The notes beneath the pieces were generated by a model. That model worked only from the letters and a program-made list of their open reading frames with translations. It had not been told where the DNA came from and made no database searches. Below, piece after piece: positions 1 through 6,138 of a stretch of DNA of 8,207 nt (positions are counted from its first letter, which is position 1; each line of letters opens with the position of its first letter). Made by a program: the position numbers and the translations under genes. Location of the stretch: positions 1-8,207 of the forward strand of contig JASKZZ010000256.1 of NCBI GenBank assembly GCA_030147335.1, given 5' to 3'. Source of the DNA: Herpetosiphonaceae bacterium (GTDB lineage Bacteria > Chloroflexota > Chloroflexia > Chloroflexales > Kallotenuaceae).

Positions 1-1791
1 GATCGCCGGTGTTCGCACCTCGGTGCCCATTCGCGCGTTGAAATATACATCTGGTGCCGCAACAAACGGTCGATTCGTATTACGATCAACCTCCAGCCGC
101 AGTACATGCTTGCCGTCCGGTTTCTCATCGTAGCCCCAGAAGGTGAAGCAGTGACCAAACATACACTGTGTTTCGCCTTGCGGAATAACGAGCTTCTCCT
201 CAGGGCTGGCATACGCATACGAGCCAATCACACCAACCAGGAGCAGCGCCATACCTACGTGGGCAACATAACCGCCGATCCGCAGCCATCCGGTACGCAG
301 CGTCCGAACAATCATCACCACATTCGCGCCAAGGGCAAATGTTGCTAGCGCAAGATACGCCAGCGACATCCCATCACGAACGCCTAGCACAATGCCGATG
401 CTTGTTAAAATCACCGCCGCTACAAAAGGCCAGCGCAACGACAACAGCAGCTTGCGACCGTTGGTTCCACGCCAGCCAAGCAGTGGACCAAAGGCCATCA
501 GCGTCACCAGCACCAGTCCCAGCGGGCTTGTAGTGCGTTTAAAGAAGTCGGGCATTAGCGAGAAGCGGCCATCGCTGAATGGCTGGCCACCAAACTGCGT
601 TCCATTGTCGATGTTAAACGCTCGCCCAAAAAAGCGTGCAAATGTATCGCTCAAACCCTTAATCGACGTAATCCACGGCATCGACGTGCCAAACGCGATG
701 ACCACCCCAATAATCACGAACGTCAGCATCATCAGCACAAATGCGGTATCACGTGAAAGCAGCGCTTCCGAGAGTGCTTTACGGGGCACATCACGCCAGC
801 GCATCACCAGCAGCCCAATGCCAACTGTCATCAGTGTCAGCATCGCGCTGAGCATCACTGTCTTAAGTCCTTCCTCAACAAACGAGTGGACCGAGAAGTT
901 TGACAGCACGCCTGAACGGGTCAAGAACGAGGCATAGAAAACAAAGCCGTAGGTTAGGATCGCCAGAAAAAAGTTGGCGCGGCGCAGCCCGCCATGCGCT
1001 CGCTGGGCTAACAGACCATGAAGCAGCGCGCCACCAGTTAGCCACGGCACCAGTGATGAGTTCTCAACCGGATCCCAAGCCCAGTAGCCACCCCAGCCAA
1101 GTGATTCGTAGGCCCAATAGCCGCCCATTGTCAGCGCCAGACCTAACACCGTCCAGCCTGCTACTGTCCAAGGTAGAGCTAGCCGCGCCCAGCCGTCGTA
1201 ATCGCGACGCCACAAGCCTGCTAGCGCCAAGCAAAATGGCACGCCAAGCAAGCCATAGCCGGTAAACAGCGTCGGGGGGTGTATAACCATCCAGACATTG
1301 TGTAGCTGAGGATTGAGGCCACGACCATCCGGCGGCGGATATGGCATTCCCGCAACGGCTTCGGTTGGCAAAAAGGGATTGCGGATCAGCATAAAGACGA
1401 TCAGCATCGCCTGAAGCATCATCAGCAAAGACAGCACATAGGGCTCATACTCGCGTGTCCGCCGCATCAAAAATGGCGCGACAATCAAGCCGACCAGCGC
1501 CCACACAACCAGGCTGCCCGGCTGCCCCGCCCATACCGCCGCAATCCGATAACGCAGCTCCAGCTCTTGTGAGCTGTAATCGTACACATAGCGAATGTCA
1601 TAACGCTGCATCAAAAACAGCGCCAAAATCAGCATTGCCGACGAGGCGGCCAAACCAAGCGCGCTGAATGCAGCGATGCGACCCCAGCGCAGCAAGTTCG
1701 TTCGCCCGCTCACTACCAGAAGGTAGCAGGCCGACGACAACACCGACGTGAGGATCGCACCAAAAATCAAACTTGTGCCAATGTAATACAT
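1..1791 (-). CDS. ccmF: CcmF, haem lyase subunit of cytochrome c maturation (partial, 3' end beyond the left edge)
   Basis: This integral membrane protein takes haem from holo-CcmE and attaches it to apocytochrome c on the outer face of the membrane. The reading frame is open from ATG at 1791 to base 1 (597 codons). The only in-frame choice upstream is blocked by a stop, so the start is firm, although no clear Shine-Dalgarno site precedes it. The family's tryptophan-rich WWD motif is present at residues 233-250 (core WGGYWAWDPVENSS). The histidines expected to bind haem can be placed: H171 in VIHPPTLF and H302 in SVHSF (periplasmic pair), H258 and H511 (transmembrane pair). Many hydrophobic segments cover the rest. 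An outer loop after residue 526 contains C543 and C548. Family members are usually about 630-700 residues, so only the C-terminus is missing. It is the last visible gene of the ccm cluster, 79 nt after ccmE. Confidence 0.96.
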   Translation of the reverse strand, partial: MYYIGTSLIFGAILTSVLSSACYLLVVSGRTNLLRWGRIAAFSALGLAASSAMLILALFLMQRYDIRYVYDYSSQELELRYRIAAVWAGQPGSLVVWALVGLIVAPFLMRRTREYEPYVLSLLMMLQAMLIVFMLIRNPFLPTEAVAGMPYPPPDGRGLNPQLHNVWMVIHPPTLFTGYGLLGVPFCLALAGLWRRDYDGWARLALPWTVAGWTVLGLALTMGGYWAYESLGWGGYWAWDPVENSSLVPWLTGGALLHGLLAQRAHGGLRRANFFLAILTYGFVFYASFLTRSGVLSNFSVHSFVEEGLKTVMLSAMLTLMTVGIGLLVMRWRDVPRKALSEALLSRDTAFVLMMLTFVIIGVVIAFGTSMPWITSIKGLSDTFARFFGRAFNIDNGTQFGGQPFSDGRFSLMPDFFKRTTSPLGLVLVTLMAFGPLLGWRGTNGRKLLLSLRWPFVAAVILTSIGIVLGVRDGMSLAYLALATFALGANVVMIVRTLRTGWLRIGGYVAHVGMALLLVGVIGSYAYASPEEKLVIPQGETQCMFGHCFTFWGYDEKPDGKHVLRLEVDRNTNRPFVAAPDVYFNARMGTEVRTPAI

Positions 1792-1850
1792 GTATTTGTG
1801 ACCACGAAACCCAGCATCAAGATGTTAGAAGCACGTTCGCCCATGCATCT

Positions 1851-1871
1851 TGGTTCTCGGTTCTTGGTTCT
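1851..1871 (-). repeat. Three 7-bp tandem units in the ccmE-ccmF gap
   Basis: The plus strand reads TGGTTCT-CGGTTCT-TGGTTCT; on the coding strand each unit has the form AGAACCR. The array begins at the last base of the ccmE stop codon (1871) and occupies the first quarter of the gap before ccmF. Similar units lie in the ccmB-ccmC gap and upstream of the hydrolase gene. Function is not known. Confidence 0.75.
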
Positions 1872-2302
1872 TATTGCACTTGCTGCTCTTGATATTTCGA
1901 CGGACACTTAACCAAAAGCTGGTCGGCCTCAAACATGCCCACTTGAGCATTGTATCGTCCAGTCGCCGCCACACTGATCGCGTCATCGAAGTTGCCGGGC
2001 TTGGTCGGATGAATAACTTTTAATGTTGCGCCCGTGTTGTCTTGAATGTCGAAAGTCCAGTTCATCTTGTCGTCGTAGGCGCCTTTGCTATACAAATAGC
2101 CAAAGACTTGCACCGTCCCCGCCGTTTGTTTGGACTCCCCAATTGTCACGGAGCGAGTTAGCGAACCACGCAGCGACCATGCGCCAAAACCGAGCGCAAG
2201 GGCAATAACGCCAAGCATCAACCATTGAACCGGCTTAAGGCCCAACCTTCGACCCCGACTCACCGTTCGTTCAGCCGCGCCTTCAACCGCGATTGAGGCC
2301 AT
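1871..2302 (-). CDS. ccmE: CcmE, haem chaperone of the CXXXY type
   Basis: CcmE is a membrane-anchored chaperone that binds haem covalently and carries it from CcmC to CcmF. I chose ATG at 2302 because GAAGGAG (2310-2316) sits 7 nt before it; a GTG one codon upstream (2305) is possible but too close to that site. The 143-residue product has a cytoplasmic N-terminus, one membrane anchor at about 26-45 and a beta-barrel domain at about 60-130 (FGYLY, IHPTKPGNFDD). The haem-binding site lies near the C-terminus in LLVKCPSKY: C133 replaces the classical histidine, and Y137 keeps the X3-Tyr spacing. CXXXY CcmE proteins are known from archaea and some sulfate reducers such as Desulfovibrio. The C-terminal tail after Y137 is only six residues. 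The start overlaps the end of the ccmD-like gene by 20 nt, which suggests translational coupling. Confidence 0.95.
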   Translation of the reverse strand: MASIAVEGAAERTVSRGRRLGLKPVQWLMLGVIALALGFGAWSLRGSLTRSVTIGESKQTAGTVQVFGYLYSKGAYDDKMNWTFDIQDNTGATLKVIHPTKPGNFDDAISVAATGRYNAQVGMFEADQLLVKCPSKYQEQQVQ

Positions 2303-2534
2303 CACTCAACTCCTTCTCCATACGCTTTGGACGAAGCGGTTCACTCTCAACAACCTTGGCTACTCGTGCCTCTGGCTGCTGTGCATCGTTCGCTTGCAGA
2401 TCAAGCATACGCTGCAGCTCCCGTACGCCACGGTCCAATCGCCACAGGTAGACAAAAAAGCCTATCATAACTACCAGGGCTACAGCAGCGGCAACATACA
2501 TAGCCAGTTCAGGATTATTAATAATACCAGGCAT
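2283..2534 (-). CDS. ccmD: CcmD-like small membrane protein
   Basis: This 83-residue protein has one transmembrane helix at about residues 12-31 (MYVAAAVALVVMIGF). A basic, helical cytoplasmic tail starting YLWRLDRGVRELQ follows. CcmD is a small single-span protein that supports release of holo-CcmE from the CcmABC complex. Sequence conservation in the family is low, so the call rests on size, topology and position between ccmC and ccmE. The start codon shares its A with the ccmC stop (TAATG), and GAGGG lies about 8 nt upstream inside ccmC. The gene end overlaps ccmE by 20 nt. The tail beyond residue 45 is polar, charged and probably disordered; it is somewhat longer than in short proteobacterial CcmD proteins. 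Confidence 0.82.
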   Translation of the reverse strand: MPGIINNPELAMYVAAAVALVVMIGFFVYLWRLDRGVRELQRMLDLQANDAQQPEARVAKVVESEPLRPKRMEKELSDGLNRG

Positions 2535-3511
2535 TACACAAACCCTCGCACTTCCACACGTCGCCGCAAGTGAAGCAGCGTCGTGCGCAGATTGAAAACC
2601 CAGAAGAACAAGCCGGTAAAGCCGGCCAAGGACGCCAGCAGTGTTGTACGTGTTGCTACATTGCTGCGCTGACTGGTATTACCAGGAGCTTGAATATTGA
2701 GCTTGACACCCGTCTCATCAACACCTTGCAGCGCAAGCATAAAGCGACTGTCGGGAAAGTTCGGCATAAACTCTTGCCGACCCGTCGCCGCATTATACGA
2801 CGGACGCAGTGTTTGTCGATTTGAAAAGCCAACGCCCGACGTATCGACTACCGCTGTTACAAGATCACCACTACGCTCGATAGCCAACACCTGTAGCCGC
2901 TGATCGCCGAGCTGGCCCACTCCATTTTGTGCCAACGTAATGCCGTTGCACTGCGATCCCGGCAGAAATGCGCAGTTAGGATGCAGCGTATTCTCGTACA
3001 AGCGCGGCACAACATACGTCAGCAGTGGCGCGGAAACAAACGCAAACAGCGCATATACAGCGGCAAGCTGACGGCGACGATCAGGATCGTCAATTGCCGA
3101 GCGCAGCGCAAAGTACGCGCCATAGATTAGCAACAAAATCAAGATCGAGGTTTCACGCGGCTCCCAGTTCCACCACGATCCCCACACAACTTTGGCAAAC
3201 ATCGAGCCGGTTACCGTCGCCAGGATTGAGAATAAAAACCCTAGCTCAGTCGCTGCCAGAGCGCGGTCATCATCACGCTCTCGTCGACGCCTCAAAAACA
3301 GGATGCTGTACCATGCAGCAATCGCAAATGCAAAGGTTGACAGCCAAGCCGTCGGTACATGCATCATCACGATCCGGCCAGTGTTGCCAAGACCTTGATA
3401 CTCGGGCACCCACAAAAACATGGCCGCAACGACCGCTAGCATCCACAGCGTTACCAGCCACTTCGCAGCACTTGGTATCCAGCGCGTAGTTGATTGTGAT
3501 TGTGCAATCAT
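2534..3511 (-). CDS. ccmC: CcmC, haem-handling protein with an enlarged outer loop
   Basis: CcmC presents haem to CcmE at the outer membrane face. The 325-residue product has six predicted membrane helices (about 17-34, 52-74, 90-109, 121-138, 148-168 and 289-307). H51 in MMHVPTAW and H177 in YENTLHPN match the two conserved haem-ligand histidines. The WWD motif at 110-122 reads WGSWWNWEPRETS, with Glu117 where Asp is common. Typical family members are about 220-250 residues; the excess is an insertion at about 178-284 between helices 5 and 6, on the outer side. It starts directly after H177, contains C180 and C188, and looks beta-rich. The ATG at 3511 has no clear Shine-Dalgarno site but gives the expected N-terminus. 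The stop overlaps the ccmD start. An 82-nt gap with a 7-bp repeat array separates it from ccmB. Confidence 0.95.
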   Translation of the reverse strand: MIAQSQSTTRWIPSAAKWLVTLWMLAVVAAMFLWVPEYQGLGNTGRIVMMHVPTAWLSTFAFAIAAWYSILFLRRRRERDDDRALAATELGFLFSILATVTGSMFAKVVWGSWWNWEPRETSILILLLIYGAYFALRSAIDDPDRRRQLAAVYALFAFVSAPLLTYVVPRLYENTLHPNCAFLPGSQCNGITLAQNGVGQLGDQRLQVLAIERSGDLVTAVVDTSGVGFSNRQTLRPSYNAATGRQEFMPNFPDSRFMLALQGVDETGVKLNIQAPGNTSQRSNVATRTTLLASLAGFTGLFFWVFNLRTTLLHLRRRVEVRGFV

Positions 3512-3527
3512 AATTGTTTATTGAAAC

Positions 3528-3584
3528 AAAGAACTGAAAACATATAACAGACGATTATGGAGCCGATTTTGTTCTTAGTTCTTG
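3528..3584. repeat. Imperfect inverted repeat in the ccmB-ccmC gap
   Basis: The arm AAAGAACTGAAAAC (3528-3541) faces GTTCTTAGTTCTTG (3571-3584); 11 of 14 positions can pair, with a 29-nt loop. The right arm is part of the 7-bp repeat array. In the ccm transcript it would form a weak hairpin between ccmB and ccmC. There is no following U-tract, so a strong terminator is unlikely. Confidence 0.4.
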
Positions 3585-3589
3585 GTTCT
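3569..3589 (-). repeat. Three 7-bp tandem units in the ccmB-ccmC gap
   Basis: The plus strand reads TTGTTCT-TAGTTCT-TGGTTCT; the coding strand has GAACCAA-GAACTAA-GAACAAA. The array begins 4 nt after the ccmB stop codon. Its position after the stop and its 7-bp period match the arrays in the ccmE-ccmF gap and before the hydrolase gene. Confidence 0.7.
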
Positions 3590-3593
3590 CCCG

Positions 3594-4334
3594 TTACGCT
3601 TCCCAAACATATGGAAACAAAAATAGCGCCGCGCTCGTCATCGCCACTGCATACGCTCCCAAACCTTGGAGCTGCGGCAACACCACTCGCCATGGTACGC
3701 CTGTAAGTGCTTGCTCCGTCGCCAGCATCGCGATCACCAACTGCGGAAACACGACCGGAAATGCTAATGCTGCAAACAATGCTGACCTTGCCGATGCTCG
3801 GGCAATAATTGCCGCAATCAATGTCACTGTTGACGCTAGCCCAATCCCACCCAACAGCAGTGTAAGACTCAACATCGGCACGTTCGCAATCCGCATGTTC
3901 ACAAAAAATGTCAGCAGAACAGTAATGCTAAAGCTCAAAGCGCTCAGGAGCAGCAGATTGAGCAGCCACTTGCCGATAAAAATTGCCAGCGGCGATACAT
4001 TCAAGCGCAACAACGTCGCCGTTTGAACCTCTTCCTCGTGTACAAACGCGCGGCCAAGTCCACTGAGTGCCGCAAAAAAAATCGCAATCCACAGCACTGT
4101 TGCTTGGATTGCTGGCGTTGTCGGCTCTCGTGGCGCGAGACGCGGCCCGAGGTAGAAGCTCACCACCAGCACAACCGTAAGCGCAAACATTGCCAGAGCG
4201 TTTAGCGCATACCGAGTCCGAAGCTCACTTCGCACATCCTTGCGCAAAACTGCCCAGACTGCACGCACAAACTGTATGGTTGAGTTGGCCCTAGAGTCTA
4301 CGTATGCGGCACGTCGTTCGATCTGTTTTGCCAA
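3594..4334 (-). CDS. ccmB: CcmB, membrane subunit of the haem ABC transporter
   Basis: CcmB is the permease subunit that pairs with the CcmA ATPase; together with CcmC and CcmD they release holo-CcmE for haem delivery. The 246-residue product has six membrane helices (about 48-64, 78-94, 117-142, 155-178, 184-205 and 225-243). The family-typical stretch GLGRAFVHEEEVQTATLLRL (93-112), followed by SPLAIFIGKW, precedes the third helix. The proposed start is TTG at 4334, two nt after the ccmA stop. It has GAGG inside the ccmA end 7 nt upstream, which supports translational coupling. It leaves about 28 residues before the conserved LRKDVRSELRTRYALN region, slightly longer than in E. coli CcmB, so a later GTG (residue 23) cannot be excluded. 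Confidence 0.93.
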   Translation of the reverse strand: MAKQIERRAAYVDSRANSTIQFVRAVWAVLRKDVRSELRTRYALNALAMFALTVVLVVSFYLGPRLAPREPTTPAIQATVLWIAIFFAALSGLGRAFVHEEEVQTATLLRLNVSPLAIFIGKWLLNLLLLSALSFSITVLLTFFVNMRIANVPMLSLTLLLGGIGLASTVTLIAAIIARASARSALFAALAFPVVFPQLVIAMLATEQALTGVPWRVVLPQLQGLGAYAVAMTSAALFLFPYVWEA

Positions 4335-4336
4335 GA

Positions 4337-4969
4337 TTACGCCTCGTCGAGCGCCAGCACAAAATCGCCATACTTGCGATCTCGCGGGTCGTTGGTAGCA
4401 ATGACCGTCAAGCCACGAGTCCTCTGCTCGGCAATAATCCGGTCGACTATTGCAATCCCCGCCTGATCAAGATTGGTCGTCGGCTCGTCAAGCAAAAGCA
4501 CTGGCGGCTGATGAAGCAGGGCTAACGCATAGCGTAAACGTTGCTGCATGCCCGATGAAAACCCACCGACGAACTCTTCTTCTCTTCCACCAAGGCCAAC
4601 GTTCCCCAACAGCTCTCGTTGCGCGGCAGCGTTTAGTTCAAGACCACGAACGTCCGCTATAAACTCGATATGCTCACGCGCCGTCAGCTCACGGTACACA
4701 TGAACATCGGGGCCGACCATACCAATGACTAAGCGTACCGCATTCGGCTCGATCACCATGCCGTCACACATGTACGTAACCACACCAGTGCTTGGACGTT
4801 GTAAGCCAGCCAGTATTCGCAGTAATGTTGACTTGCCGACACCATTATGGCCTGTGACCAGCAGCACATCGCCTAAAGACATATCGGCGACAATGTTATG
4901 CAGTACCTGTCGAGCGCCGTATCGCTTACTAACGCCGTCGATCAACAGCCGAATTGCAGACGTTTTCAC
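4337..4969 (-). CDS. ccmA: CcmA, ATPase subunit of the haem ABC transporter
   Basis: CcmA is the cytoplasmic ATPase of the CcmAB transporter; ATP hydrolysis drives release of haem-loaded CcmE. The 210-residue protein matches the family length. Walker A is GHNGVGKST (40-48), the ABC signature region is FSSGMQQR (137-144), Walker B is VLLLDEP (157-163) and the D-loop is TNLD (165-168). The switch-loop histidine is replaced by Asn193 (VIATNDP), and the Q-loop region reads MVGPDVHVY. The start codon is GTG at 4969: an in-frame stop lies upstream with no alternative start between. There is no Shine-Dalgarno site; instead a promoter -10 box ends 7 nt before the GTG, so the message may be leaderless. 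It is the first gene of the ccm cluster. Confidence 0.95.
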   Translation of the reverse strand: MKTSAIRLLIDGVSKRYGARQVLHNIVADMSLGDVLLVTGHNGVGKSTLLRILAGLQRPSTGVVTYMCDGMVIEPNAVRLVIGMVGPDVHVYRELTAREHIEFIADVRGLELNAAAQRELLGNVGLGGREEEFVGGFSSGMQQRLRYALALLHQPPVLLLDEPTTNLDQAGIAIVDRIIAEQRTRGLTVIATNDPRDRKYGDFVLALDEA

Positions 4970-4976
4970 TACAACT

Positions 4977-5004
4977 ATTCTAGCATATCGTCACTTTATG
5001 TCAA
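4977..5004 (-). promoter_or_regulatory. Sigma70-like promoter of the ccm operon
   Basis: On the minus strand TTGACA (4999-5004, consensus -35) is followed by a 16-nt spacer and TAGAAT (4977-4982, one mismatch to the -10 consensus). Transcription would start near 4969-4970, essentially at the first base of the ccmA GTG codon. It is the best promoter in the leftward ccm region and sits in the only gap upstream of ccmA. Confidence 0.72.
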
Positions 5005-5097
5005 AGGCAATCTGCAATACAACCTGTACAGAGTGTAAAGTGTTTCTTTATCGGTACACGAACGGAAGGAGCATGGGGCAAGCGTGGTAGAAGGTTC

Positions 5098-6045
5098 TCA
5101 GGCGGTCTCGCTTAGAGACTCGGGCGGGATAGAGGCAGGGTTGGGATTAGCTGTCACTGGGGTGTCACCGCTAGCAATCACATCGGAGCTAGCGGCAGAT
5201 GATGGCAGGTCTGAAGCAGGAGCTAGATCAGCGGCCTCAGCTGGCAGAATTTCGGCGCGCGGCGCGCGTAAAAACTCCATCAATGATGGATGGAAAACAT
5301 CAGGCTGATCGGCCCACGGAAAGTGGCGCGAACCCTGAATACTCAGCTGACGGAGGTAAGGCGAGGTCGTCACAGCGCGTCGAATCACATCGATCTGACT
5401 AGGCATGACAATATCATCCCGAGTACCATGAATAACCAGCGACGGAACACGCAGGCGTGGTAGATCAGGACGCAGATCCGTTCGCATCATTGAGCGAACA
5501 GACGCACGTACACTATCGGCAGTTGGCTTGATGCTGTCTGCCAAGATTTCGAGCATATCCTGCTCGTTCGCTTCCTTGAGAAAATAACGAAACAACCGCT
5601 GCGTCAAGGTAGGCAGCGCATCCATGCCGCGTGCAATGGGTCGAAATGCGGTGAGCTTAAGCAGGGGCGCCAGTGACGAACCGACAATTGGCGCCCCGAC
5701 CGTCACCACCCGATCAATCCGCTCGGGATGCTCGATTGCCGTTTTAAGCGAGACCATCCCGCCCATAGAATGCCCGACCAGTGTAATCCGCTCAATACCA
5801 AGCGCGTCCAAAAACCGAATAACCTGCTCGGCATACGCACTGATCGACGGCTCGATTGCGCGCTGGTACGTATCGCCAAAGCCAATCAAATCAAAAGCGT
5901 ATGTGCGGAAATGCGACGAAGCAACTTCCATCGACGGCAGCCAGTAGCGCCACGAGCCAAGCCAGCCATGCAAAAAAAGCACGGGCCGTCCCTTGCCGAG
6001 TACCTCGTAATGCACTGCCTGCTGATCGATATACACAACGCTCAT
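5098..6045 (-). CDS. Alpha/beta hydrolase with a disordered C-terminal tail
   Basis: This is an alpha/beta-hydrolase-fold enzyme, probably an esterase or related hydrolase; the substrate cannot be told from sequence. ATG at 6045 is chosen because GAAGG (6054-6058) sits 8 nt upstream. The open frame extends 15 codons further, but those lie in the hairpin region and lack a ribosome site. In the 315-residue product the oxyanion-hole motif is HGW (26-28), the nucleophile elbow is GHSMGG with Ser93, the acid is probably Asp210 or Asp211 in HGTRDD, and the base is His241 in SRHFPW. A helical cap lies at about 125-190. The fold ends near residue 262; the last ~50 residues are rich in Ala, Ser, Pro and Glu and are probably disordered. 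No signal peptide is seen. The gene lies 128 nt upstream of ccmA in the same direction, with a separate ccmA promoter between, so a link to Ccm is not implied. Confidence 0.92.
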   Translation of the reverse strand: MSVVYIDQQAVHYEVLGKGRPVLFLHGWLGSWRYWLPSMEVASSHFRTYAFDLIGFGDTYQRAIEPSISAYAEQVIRFLDALGIERITLVGHSMGGMVSLKTAIEHPERIDRVVTVGAPIVGSSLAPLLKLTAFRPIARGMDALPTLTQRLFRYFLKEANEQDMLEILADSIKPTADSVRASVRSMMRTDLRPDLPRLRVPSLVIHGTRDDIVMPSQIDVIRRAVTTSPYLRQLSIQGSRHFPWADQPDVFHPSLMEFLRAPRAEILPAEAADLAPASDLPSSAASSDVIASGDTPVTANPNPASIPPESLSETA

Positions 6046-6050
6046 ATAAA

Positions 6051-6058
6051 TTTCCTTC
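6051..6058 (-). promoter_or_regulatory. Ribosome binding site that fixes the hydrolase start
   Basis: The minus strand reads GAAGGAAA, 8 nt (from GAAGG) before ATG at 6045. It begins at the base next to the foot of the 6059-6122 hairpin. Confidence 0.75.
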
Positions 6059-6122
6059 AACAGAGAACAGAGAACAAGGCACATAGGCAAACGCTCAAAT
6101 GCTCTGTTCTCTGTTCTTTGTT
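6059..6122. repeat. Long imperfect hairpin of 7-bp repeats between the coiled-coil and hydrolase genes
   Basis: The left arm (from 6059) is AACAGAG-AACAGAG-AACAAGG. The right arm (6102-6122) is CTCTGTT-CTCTGTT-CTTTGTT. They are inverted copies; 19 of 22 positions pair when the next base on the inner side is included, around a loop of about 20 nt. In the leftward transcript the right arm starts 16 nt after the coiled-coil stop codon, and the left arm ends directly against the hydrolase Shine-Dalgarno site. No U-tract follows, so this is not a standard terminator. It could be a mobile or expanded intergenic repeat, or a structure affecting mRNA stability or translation. Confidence 0.75.
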
Positions 6123-6138
6123 GTCTGAGTTGAACAAA

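Noticed and set aside
392..937. 181-codon plus-strand open frame opposite ccmF
   Set aside because: The minus strand encodes ccmF continuously with clear family motifs, and the plus-strand product is low-complexity Ser/Thr/Pro/Arg.
3508..3693. 61-codon minus-strand frame across the ccmB end and the ccmB-ccmC gap
   Set aside because: It overlaps the ccmB 3' end out of frame and includes the repeat array; there is no ribosome site or recognisable feature.
5005..5097. Possible operator or small gene in the hydrolase-ccmA gap (TGTACA near 5025)
   Set aside because: The palindrome is only 6 bp and has no second copy; no convincing open frame or terminator hairpin is seen in this stretch.
6046..6090. 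Longer hydrolase N-terminus (15 extra residues)
   Set aside because: It would start inside the repeat hairpin without a ribosome site, while ATG at 6045 has GAAGG at good spacing and the usual N-terminus of the fold.
6059..6122. Reading the repeat hairpin as a rho-independent terminator or a CRISPR-like array
   Set aside because: The arms are A/G-rich rather than GC-rich with no U-tract, and units are contiguous 7-mers without spacers.
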